Origin: Muraenolepis orangiensis
Lineage: Eukaryota > Chordata > Actinopteri > Gadiformes > Muraenolepididae
DNA length: 64,000 bases
Direction of reading: 5' to 3'
NCBI GenBank assembly: GCA_027704905.1
Contig: JANIIK010000774.1
Span: 111,001 to 175,000, forward strand
The first letter of the stretch is position 1. Each line of letters starts with the position of its first letter. Made by a program: the position numbers and the translations under genes. Under the pieces are notes generated by a model. It had not been told where the DNA came from, searched no databases, and was given only the letters and a program-made list of their open reading frames with translations. Shown here one piece after another: positions 12,753 through 23,000 of this stretch.

Positions 12753-14388
12753 GAGAGAAGGTGAAGGTGAGGTGAGAGGAGAGAGGAGGTGAGGAGAGAG
12801 AAGGTGAAGGTGAGGTGAAGGTGACGGTGAAGGTGAAGGTGAGGTGAAGGTGACGGTGAAGGTGAAGGTGAGGTGAAGGTGACGGTGAAGGTGAGGAGAA
12901 GGTGAGGTGAGAGGAGGTGAGGAGAGAGAAGGTGAAGGTGAGGAGAAGGTGAGGAGAGGTGAGAGGAGGTAAGGTGAAAGGAGAGGAGAGAGGAGGTGAA
13001 GGTAAGGAGAAGGTGACAGTGAAGGTGAGAGGAGAGAGGAGGTGAGGAGAGAGGAGGTGAGGTGAGAGGAGAGAGGAGGTAAGGAGAGAGAAGGTGAAGG
13101 TGAGGAGAGGAGGTGAGGTGAGGTTAGAGGAGAGAGGAGGTGAGGAGAGAGAAGGTGAAGGTGAGGAGAAGGTGAAGGTGAGGTGAGAGAGGAGGTGAGG
13201 TGAGGTGAAGTTGAGGTGAGGTGAGAGGAGGTGAGGAGAGAGAATGTGAAGGTGAGGAGGAGAGGAGAGGAGAGGAGAGGAGAGGTTAAGGTTAGGTGAA
13301 GGTTAGGTGAAGGTGAGAGAAGGTGAGGAGAGAGGAGGTGAGGTGAGAGGAGAGAGGAGGTGAGGAGAGAGAAGGTGAAGGTGAAGGTGAGGAGAAGGTG
13401 AGATGAGAGGAGGTGAAGGTGCCGGTGAGGAGAAGGTGAGGTGAAGGTGACGGTGAAGGTGAGAGGAGGTGAGGTGAAGGTGAGGTGAAGGTGACGGTGA
13501 AGGTGAGGTGAAGGTGACAGTGAAGGTGCGGTGAGAGGAGGTGAGGAGAGAGGAGGTGAGTTGAGAGGAGAGAGGAGGTGAGGAGAGAGAAGGTGACGGT
13601 GAAGGTGAGAGGAGGTGAGGTGAGAGGAGAGAGGAGGTGACGGTGAGGAGAAGGTGAGGTGAAGGTGAGGTGAGGTGAAGTTGAGGTGAGGTGAGAGGAG
13701 GTAAGGTGAGGTGAGAGGAGGTGAGGAGAGAGAATGTGAAGGTGAGGAGGAGAAGGTGAGGTGAAGGTGAGGTGAAGAAGAGAATGTGAGGTGAAGGTGA
13801 AGGTGAGGTGAGGTGAACTGAAGGCGAGGAGGTGAGGTGAGGTGAGAGGAGTTGAGGAGAGAGAAGGTGAGGTGAAGGAGAGGAGAGGGTGAGGTGAGGT
13901 GAACTGAAGGTGAGGTGAAGAAGAGAAGGTGAGGTGAGGTGAGGTGGGTGAACTGAAGGCGAGGTGAGGAGAGGAGGTGAGGAAGAGAAGGTGAGGAGAA
14001 GGTGAGGTGAGATGAGGTGAGGTGAGAGGAGAGAGGAGGTGAAGGTGAGGAGAAGGTGAGATGAGAGGAGGTGAAGGTGACGGTGAAGGTGAGAGGAGGT
14101 GAGGTGAAGGTGAGGTGAAGGTGACGGTGAAGGTGAGGTGAGAGGAGGTGAGGAGAGAGGAGGTGAGGTGAGAGGAGGTGAGGAGAGAGAAGGTGAAGGT
14201 GAGGAGGTGAAGGTGAGGAGAAGGTGAGGTGAGAGGAGGTAAGGTGAGAGGAGGTAAGGTGAGAGGAGAGGAGAGAGGAGGTGAAGGTGAGGAGAAGGTG
14301 ACGGTGAGAGGAGGTGAGGTGAGAGGAGAGAGGAGGTGAGGAGAGAGGAGGTGAGGTGAGAGGAGAGAGGAGGTGAGGACAGAGAAGG
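12753..14388. repeat. GGTGA purine satellite, block 4
   Basis: About 1.6 kb, near-duplicate of block 3 with small insertions, for example an extra AAGGTGACGGTG stretch near 12840. Confidence 0.95.
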
Positions 14389-15369
14389 TAAATCAGTCGC
14401 AGCGGCATACCACCTTAGCACCAGAGAAGCCAGGAGGGAACTTGAGGTGCGCGTCGACAACAAATGTCTGGAGGTCCAGCAAGCCCCGAAGTATCTTGGA
14501 GTACGTCTGGATCGGACATTATCCTTCAAACAACACCTGGAAGAAGTCAAGGCCAAGGTGACATCCAGGGTCGCGCTGATCCGCCGCCTCGCTGGAACAA
14601 CCTGGGGAGCCTCCGCTTAGACGCTGCTAATATCCACCCAAGCCCTGGTCTTCTCTGCAGCGGAATACTGCGCCCCAGTCTGGAGCAGAAGCCCTCATGC
14701 GAGAAAGGTCGACGTGGCTATCAATACCTCCCTCCGAATAATAACTGGATGCTTAAAGCCTACCCCTGTGTCCCTCTTGCCAGTCCTCGCGGGAATAGCA
14801 CCGGCCGGCCTCCGACGGGAGGCTGCCACCCTCGCCCTGGCCAGGAAGGCACAAAAGTATGACTGGCACATCCTGCACAACACCACAATAACACCAGCAC
14901 CTCCAAGCAGACTCAAGTCCCACCACCCTACACAAGCAGCACAAGAGACCTACAACAAGGCAGCACAAGAGATGCTGAACTCCACCTCTGAGGACATCTC
15001 CAGAGATGCATGGTTGGCAGCAGCTTGGAAGCAGGAGTGGGAGTCAGCCGGTCCCTCCCGAATCCACTGTTACATCTGGGACCCAGGAGATGGCGCCATT
15101 GGAGGAGACGACTTACCACGCCGGCAATGGACCACACTGAACCGTCTACGAACTGGGGTCGGTCGCTTTAAAACATCAATGAAGACGTGGGGCTTGGCGG
15201 ACAGTGCGGCATGCGAGTGCGGTGACCCTGACCAGACCGCCGACCATATAATCACCATCTGCCCCTTATATTGACCACCCTCGGAAGCCAGCCTCTTCGA
15301 CCTAGGACCAGAGATGCGGGCATGGCTACACGACACCGAGTTGGACCTCTGACGTTACACGAAAGAAGA
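14389..15369 (+). pseudogene. LINE reverse transcriptase 3' fragment, copy 4 (diverged)
   Basis: 981 bp. It has the shared TAG plus differences of its own: seven extra codons (TQAAQET, before YNKAAQE) and a TGA at 15272-15274 directly after CPLY, where the other copies read an Arg codon. The extra codons partly repeat the neighbouring AAQE, so either a 21-bp gain here or a loss in copies 1 to 3 is possible. This is the most diverged of the four long copies. Confidence 0.85.
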
Positions 15370-18300
15370 GAGAGAAGGTGAAGGTGAGGTGAGAGGAGAG
15401 AGGAGGTGAGGAGAGAGAAGGTGAAGGTGAGGTGAAGGTGACGGTGAAGGTGAGAGGAGGTGAGGTGAAGGTGAAGGTGAGGTGAAGGTGAGGAGAAGGT
15501 GAGAGGAGGTGAGGAGAGAGAAGGTGAGGAGAAGGTGAGGAGAGGTGAGAGGAGGTAAGGTGAAAGGAGAGGAGAGAGGAGGTGAAGGTAAGGAGAAGTT
15601 GACAGTGAAGGTGAGAGGAGGTGAGGTGAGAGGAGAGAAGAGGTGAGGAGAGAGGAGGTGAGGTGAGAGGAGAGAGGAGGTAAGGAGAGAGAAGGTGAAG
15701 GTGAGGAGGTGAGGTGAGGTGAGGTTAGAGGAGAGAGGAGGTGAGGAGAGAGAAGGTGAAGGTGAGGAGAAGGTGAGGTGACGGTGAGGTGAGAGAGGAG
15801 GTGAGGTGAAGTTGAGGTGAGGTGAGAGGAGGTAAGGTGAGGTGAGAGGAGGTGAGGAGAGAGAATGTGAAGGTGAGGAGGAGAGGAGAGGAGAGGAGAG
15901 GAGAGGTTAAGGTTAGGTGAAGGTTAGGTGAAGGTGAGAGGAGAGAGGAGGTGAGGTGAGAGGAGAGAGGAGGTGAGGAGAGAGAAGGTGAAGGTGAGGA
16001 GAAGGTGAGATGAGAGGAGGTGAAGGTGCCGGTGAGGAGAATGTGAGGTGAAGGTGACGGTGAAGGTGAGAGGAGGTGAGGTGAAGGTGACGGTGAAGGT
16101 GAGGTGAAGGTGATGGTGATGGTGAAGGTGAGGTGAGAGGAGGTGAGGAGAGAGGAGGTGAGTTGAGAGGAGAGAGGAGGTGAGGAGAGAGAAGGTGAAG
16201 GTGAGGAGGTGAAGGTGAGGTGAGGTGAGAGGAGGTAAGGTGAGAGGAGAGGAGAGAGGAGGTGAAGGTGAGGAGAAGGTGAGAGGAGGTGAGGTGAGAG
16301 GAGAGAGGAGGTGAAGGTGAGGAGAAGGTGAGGTGAAGGTGAGGTGAGAGAGGAGGTGAGGTGAGAGGAGGTAAGGTGAGGTGAGAGGAGGTGAGGAGAG
16401 AGAATGTGAAGGTGAGGAGGAGAAGGTGAGGTGAAGGTGAGGTGAAGAAGAGAATGTGAGGTGAAGGTGAAGGTGAGGTGAGGTGAACTGAAGGCGAGGA
16501 GGTGAGGTGAGGTGAGAGGAGGTGAGGAGAGAGAAGGTGAGGTGAAGGAGAGGAGAGGGTGAGGTGAGGTGAGGTGAGGGAACTGAAGGTGAGGTGAAGA
16601 AGAGAAGGTGAGGTGAGGTGAACTGAAGGCGAGGTGGTGAGGAAGAGAAGGTGAGGAGAAGGTGAGGTGAGATGAGAGGAGATGAGGTGAGAGGAGAGGA
16701 GAGAGGAGGTGAAGGTGAGGAGAAGGTGAGATGAGGTAAGGTGAGAGGAGAGGAGAGAGGAGGTGAAGGTGAGGAGAGGTGAGAGGAGGTGAGGTGAGAG
16801 GAGAGAGGAGGTGAAGGTGAGGAGAAGGTGAGGTGAAGGTGAGGTGAGAGAGGAGGTGAGGGAGAGGAGGTAAGGTGAGGTGAGAGGAGGTGAGGAGAGA
16901 GAATGTGAAGGTGAGGAGGAGAAGGTGAGGTGAAGGTGAGGTGAGAAGAGAATGTGAGGTGAGGTGAAGGTGAGGTGAGGTGAATGAAGGCGAGGAGGTG
17001 AGGTGAGAGGAGGGAGGAGAGAGAAGGTGAGGTGAGGAGAGGAGAGGGTGAGGTGAGGTGAGGAGGTGAAGAAGGTGAGGTGAAGAAGAGAAGGTGACGT
17101 GAGGTGAACTGAAGGCGAGGTGAGGAGAGGAGGGAGGATGAGAAGGTGAGGAGAAGGTGAGGTGAGATGAGAGGAGATGAGGTGAGAGGAGAGGAGAGGA
17201 GAGAGGAGGTGAAGGTGAGGAGAAGGTGAGATGAGAGGAGGTGAAGGTGACGGTGAAGAGAAGGTGAGGTGAAGGTGAGGTGAAGGTGACGGTGAGGTGA
17301 GAGGAGGTGAGGAGAGAGGAGGTGAGGTGAGAGGAGAGAGGTGAGGAGAGAGAAAGTGAAGGTGAAGGTGAGGAGAAGGTGAGGTGAGGTGAGAGGAGGT
17401 GAGGAGAGAGAAGGTGAAGGTGAGGAGAAGGAGTGGTGAGGTGAAGGTGAGGTGAGAGGAGAGAGGAGGTGAGGAGAGAGAAGGTGAAGGTGAGGAGAAG
17501 GTGTGGTGAAGGTGAAGGTGAAGGTGAGGTGAGAGAGGAGGTGAGGTCAGGTGAAGTTGAGGTGAGGTGAAGTTGAGGTGAGGTGAGAGGAGGTAAGGTG
17601 AGGTGAGAGGAGATGAGGAGAGAGAATGTGAAGGTGAGGAGGAGAAGGTGAGGTGAAGGAGAGGAGAGGAGAGGAGAGGAGAGGAGAGGAGAGGAGAGGA
17701 GAGGGTGAGGTCAGGTGAAGTTAGGTGAGGTGAGGAAAAGAAGGTGAGGTGAGGTTAGAGGAGAGAGAGGTGAGGTGAAGGTGAGGTGAGGAGGTGAGGA
17801 GAGAGGAGAGAGGAGGTGAGGAGAGAGAAGGTGAAGGTGAGGAGGAGAAGGTGAGGTGAAGGAGAGGAGAGGAGAGGAGAGGAGAGGAGAGGAGAGGAGA
17901 GGAGAGGAGAGGAGAGGAGAGGAGAGGAGAGGAGAGGAGAGGAGAGGAGAGGAGAGGAGGTAAGGTGAGAGGAGAGGAGAGAGGAGGTGAAGGTGAGGAG
18001 ATGGTGACGGTGAAGGTGAGAGGAGGTGAGGTGAGAGGAGAGAGGAGGTGAGGAGAGAGATGTGAGGTGAGGAGGAGAAGGTGAGGAGAGGAGAGGAGAG
18101 GAGAGGAGAGGAGGTGAAGGTGACGATGAGGAGAAGGTGAGAGGAGGTGAGGAGAGAGGAGGTGAGGTGAGAGGAGAGAGGAGGTGAGGAGAGAGAAGGT
18201 GAAGGTGAGGAGGAGAAGGTGAGGTGAGAGGAGGTAAGGTGAGAGGAGGTAAGGTGAGAGGAGAGGAGAGAGGAGGTGAAGGTGAGGAGATGGTGACGGT

Positions 18301-18878
18301 GAAGGTGAGAGGAGGTGAGATGAGAGGAGAGAGGAGGTGAGGAGAGAGAAGGTGAGGTGAAGGAGAGGAGAGGGTGAGGTGAGGTGAGGAGGTGAGGTGA
18401 GGGACTGAAGGTGAGGTGAAGAAGAGAAGGTGAGGTGAGGGGTGAACTGAAGGCGAGGTGAGGAGAGGAGGTGAGGAAGAGAAGGTGAGGAGAAGGTGAG
18501 GTGAGATGAGGTGAGGTGAGAGGAGAGAGGAGGTGAAGGTGAGGAGAAGGTGAGATGAGAGGAGGTGAAGGTGACGGTGAAGGTGAGAGGAGGTGAGGTG
18601 AAGGTGAGGTGAAGGTGACGGTGAGGTGAGAGGAGGTGAGGAGAGAGGAGGTGAGGTGAGAGGAGAGGTGAGGAGAGAGAAGGTGAAGGTGAGGAGGTGA
18701 AGGTGAGGAGAAGGTGAGGTGAGAGGAGGTAAGGTGAGAGGAGGTAAGGTGAGAGGAGAGGAGAGAGGAGGTGAAGGTGAGGAGAAGGTGACGGTGAGAG
18801 GAGGTGAGGTGAGAGGAGAGAGGAGGTGAGGAGAGAGGAGGTGAGGTGAGAGGAGAGAGGAGGTGAGGACAGAGAAGG
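15370..18878. repeat. GGTGA purine satellite, block 5
   Basis: 3.5 kb of the same satellite including two pure (GGAGA)n runs (17658-17703 and 17861-17959). Its last kilobase resembles the ends of blocks 3 and 4. Confidence 0.95.
17861..17959. repeat. pure (GGAGA)n microsatellite inside the satellite
   Basis: About 20 uninterrupted pentamers, in contrast with the mixed words around it. Confidence 0.9.
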
Positions 18879-19299
18879 TAAATCAGTCGCAGCGGCATAC
18901 CACCTTAGCACCAGAGAAGCCAGGAGGGAACTTGAGGTGCGCGTCGACAACAAATGTCTGGAGGTCCAGCAAGCCCCGAAGTATCTTGGAGTACGTCTGG
19001 ATCGGACATTATCCTTCAAACAACACCTGGAAGAAGTCAAGGCCAAGGTGACATCCAGGGTCGCGCTGATCCGCCGCCTCGCTGGAACAACCTGGGGAGC
19101 CTCCGCTTAGACGCTGCTAATATCCACCCAAGCCCTGGTCTTCTCTGCAGCGGAATACTGCGCCCCAGTCTGGAGCAGAAGCCCTCATGCGAGAAAGGTC
19201 GACGTGGCTATCAATACCTCCCTCCGAATAATAACTGGATGCTTAAAGCCTACCCCTGTGTCCCTCTTGCCAGTCCTCGCGGGAATAGCACCGGCCGGC
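18879..19299 (+). pseudogene. LINE fragment, copy 5 (truncated at 3' end)
   Basis: 421 bp identical in layout to the first part of copy 1, including the shared TAG. It breaks off after CACCGGCCGGC and runs straight into GGTGCGGTGAGAGG satellite. Copy 6 ends at exactly the same point, so the truncation predates their duplication. Confidence 0.85.
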
Positions 19300-19627
19300 G
19301 GTGCGGTGAGAGGAGAGAGGAGGTGAGGAGAGAGAAGGTGAAGGTGAGGTGAAGGTGAGAGGAGGTGAGGCGAAGGTGAGGTGAAGGTGAGGAGAAGGTG
19401 AGGTGAGAGGAGGTGAGGTGAGAGGAGAGAGGAGGTGAGGAGAGAGAAGGTGAAGGTGAGGAGAAGGTGAGGAGAGGTGAGAGGAGGTAAGGTGAGAGGA
19501 GAGGAGACAGGAGTTGAAGGTATGGAGAAGGTGAGAGTGAAGGTGAGAGGAGGTGAGGTGAGAGGAGAGAGGAGGTGAGGAGAGAGGAGGTGAGGTGAGC
19601 GGAGAGAGGAGGTGAGGAGAGAGAAGG
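19300..19627. repeat. GGTGA purine satellite, block 6
   Basis: 328 bp between copies 5 and 6. Together with copy 5 it makes a 749-bp unit. Confidence 0.93.
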
Positions 19628-20048
19628 TAAATCAGTGACAGCGGCATACCACCTTAGCACCAGAGAAGCCAGGAGGGAACTTGAGGTGTGCGTCGACAAC
19701 AAATGTCTGGAGGTCCAGCAAGCCCCGAAGTATCTTGGAGTACGTCTGGATCGGACATTATCCTTCAAACAACACCTGGAAGAAGTCAAGGCCAAGGTGA
19801 CATCTAGGGTCGCGCTGATCCGCCGCCTCGCTGGAACAACCTGGGGAGCCTCCGCTTAGACGCTGCGAATATCCACCCAAGCCCTGGTCTTCTCTGCAGC
19901 GGAATACTGCGCCCCAGTCTGGAGCAGAAGCCCTCATGCGAGAAAGGTCGACGTGGCTATCAATACCTCCCTCCGAATAATAACTGGATGCTTAAAGCCT
20001 ACCCCTGTGTCCCTCTTGCCAGTCCTCGCGGGAATAGCACCGGCCGGC
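19628..20048 (+). pseudogene. LINE fragment, copy 6 (truncated at 3' end)
   Basis: 421 bp, same break point as copy 5. It has private substitutions (GTGACAGCG at the start, GTGTGCGTC in place of GCGCGTC, CATCTAGG, GCTGCGAAT) but keeps the shared TAG. Confidence 0.85.
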
Positions 20049-23000
20049 GGTGCGGTGAGAGGAGAGAGGAGGTGAGGAGAGAGAAGGTGAAGGTGAGGTG
20101 AAGGTGAGAGGAGGTGAGGCGAAGGTGAGGTGAAGGTGAGGAGAAGGTGAGGTGAGAGGAGGTGAGGTGAGAGGAGAGAGGAGGTGAGGAGAGAGAAGGT
20201 GAAGGTGAGGAGAAGGTGAAGGTGAGGAGAGGAGGTGAGGTGAGGTGAGAGGAGGTAAGGTGAGAGGAGAGGAGACAGGAGTTGAAGGTATGGAGAAGGT
20301 GAGAGTGAAGGTGAGAGGAGGTGAGGTGAGAGGAGAGAGGAGGTGAGGAGAGAGGAGGTGAGGTGAGAGGAGAGAGGAGGTAAGGAGAGAGAAGGTGAAG
20401 GTGAGGAGAGGAGGTGAGGTGAGGTTAGAGGAGCGAGAAGGTGAGGTGAAGGTGAGATGAGGGGAGGAGAGAGAAGGTGAAGGTGAGGTGAAGGTGAAGG
20501 TGAGGTGAGAGAGGATGTGAGGTGAGGTGAAGTTGAGGTGAGGTGAGAGGAGGTAAGGTGAGGTGAGAGGAGGTGATGAGAGAGAATGTGAAGGTGAGGA
20601 GAGGAGAGGAGAGGAGAGGTTAAGGTTAGGTGAAGGTGAGGAGAAGGTGAGAGGAGGTGAGGAGAGAGGAGGTGAGGTGAGAGGAGAGAGGAGGTGAGGA
20701 GAGAGAAGGTGAAGGTGAGGAGGAGAAGGTGAGGAGGTGAGGTGAGAGGAGAGGAGAGAGGAGGTGAAGGTGAGGAGATGGTGACGGTGAGAGGAGGTGA
20801 GGTGAGAGGAGAGAGGAGGTGAGGAGAGAGGAGAGGAGAAGGTGAGGTGAAGGTGAAGGTGAGGTGAGAGAGGAGGTGAGGTGAGGTGAAGTTGAGGTGA
20901 GGTGAAGTGAGAGGAGGTAAGGTGCGGTGAGGTGAGCGGAGGTGAGGACAGAGAAGGTGAAGGTGAGGAGGAGCAGGTGAGGTAAAGGTGAGGAGAGGAG
21001 AGGGTGAGTTGATGTGAGGTGAGGTGAAGAATAGAATGTGAGGTGAGGTGAGGTGAGGTGAGGTGAACTGAAGGCGAGGTGAGGTGAGAGGAGGTGAGGA
21101 GAGGAGAGAGAAGGTGAAGGTGAGGAGGAGAAGGTGAGGTGAAGGAGAGGAGAGGGTGAGGTGAAGGTGACGTTGAAGGTGAGGAGAAGGTGAGGTGAGA
21201 GGAGAGGAGGTGAGGAGAGAGAAGGTGAAGGTGAGGAGAAGGTGAGGTGAGGTGAGAGGAGGTAAGGTGAGAGGAGAGGAGAGGAGAGAGGAGGTGAAGG
21301 TGAGGAGAAGGTGACGGTGAAGGTGAGAGGAGGTGAGGTGAGAGGAGAGGAGAGGAGAGGAGAGGAGAGGAGAGGAGGAGGTTAGGTGAAGGTGACGATG
21401 AGGAGAAGGTGAGAGGAGGTGAGGAGAGAGGAGGTGAGGTGAGAGGAGAGAGGAGGTGAGGAGAGAGAAGGTGAAGGTGAGGAGGAGAAGGTGAGGTGAG
21501 AGGAGGTAAGGTGAGAGGAGAGGAGAGAGGAGGTGAAGGTGAGGAGATGGTGACGGAGATGGTGAGAGGAGGTGAGGTGAGAGGAGAGAGGAGGTGAGGA
21601 GAGAGAATGTGAAGTTGAGGAGGAGAAGGTGAGGTGAAGGAGAGGAGAGGAGAGGAGAGGAGAGGAGAGGAGAGGAGAGGAGAGGGTGAGGTGAGGTCAG
21701 GTGAAGTTAAGGTGAGGTGAGGAAGAGAAGGTGAGGTGAGGTTAGAGGAGAGAGAAGGTGAGGTGAAGGTGAGGTGAGGAGGTGAGGTGAGAGGAGAGAG
21801 GAGGTGAGGAGAGAGAAGGTGAAGGGGAGGAGATGGTGACGGTGAAGGTGAGAGGAGGTGAGGTGAGAGGAGAGAGGAGGTGAGGAGAGAGGAGGTGAGG
21901 TGAGAGGAGAGAGGAGGTGAGGAGAGAGAAGGTGAAGGTGAGGAGAGGAGAAGGTGAGGTGAGGAGAAGGTGAGGTAGAGGAGAGAGAAGGTGAGATGAG
22001 GTGAGGAGAGGAGAGGAGAGGTAAGGTAGGTGAAGGTGAGGAGAAGGTGAGAGGAGGTGAGGAGAGAGGAGGTGAGGTGAGAGGAGAGAGGAGGTGAGGA
22101 GAGAGAAGGTGAAGGTGAGGAGGAGAAGGTGAGGTGAGAGGAGGTAAGGTGAGAGGAGAGGAGAGAGGAGGTGAAGGTGAGGAGATGGTGACGGTGAAGG
22201 TGAGAGGAGGTGAGGTGAGAGGAGAGAGGAGGTGAGGAGAGAGGAGGTGAGGGAGAGGAGAGAGGAGGTGAGGAGAGAGAAGGTGAAGGTGAGGAGAGGA
22301 GAAGGTGACATGAGGAGAAGGTGAGGTGAGGTTAGAGGAGAGAGAGGTGAGATGAAGGTGAGGTGAGGTGAGAGGAGAGGAGGTGAGGAGAGAGAGGTGA
22401 AGGTGAGGAGAAGGTGAAGTGAAGGTGAGGTGAGGTGAGAGAGGAGGTGAGGTGAAGTTGAGGTGAGGTGGGTGAGGTGAGAGGAGGTAAGGTGCGGTGA
22501 GGTGAGAGGAGGTGAAGTGAAGGTGAGGTGAAGAAGAGAATGTGAGGAGAAGGTGAGATGAGAGGAGATGAGGTGAGAGGAGAGGAGAGAGGAGGAGAAG
22601 GTGACGGTGAAGGTGAGGTGAGATGAGAGGAGGTGAAGGAGGTGAGGTGAAGGTGAGAGGTGAGGTGAAGGTGACGTGAGGAAGAGAGGTGAGGTGAGGT
22701 TAGAGGAGAGAGAAGGTGAGGTGAAGGTGAGGTGAGGAGGTGAGGAGAGAGGAGGTGAGGTGAGAGGAGAGAGGAGGTGAGGAGAGAGAAGGTGAGGTGA
22801 GGAGGAGAAGGTGAGGAGAAGGTGAGGTGAGAGGAGGTGAGGTGAGATGAGAGGAGGTGAAGGTGACGGTGAGAGGTGAGGAGAGGAGAGGTGAAGGTGA
22901 CGGTGAAGGTGAGAAGAGGTGAGGAGAGAGAATGTGAGGTGAGGAGGAGAAGGTGAGGTGAAGGAGAGGAGAGGAGAGGAGAGGAGGTGAGGAGAGAGGA

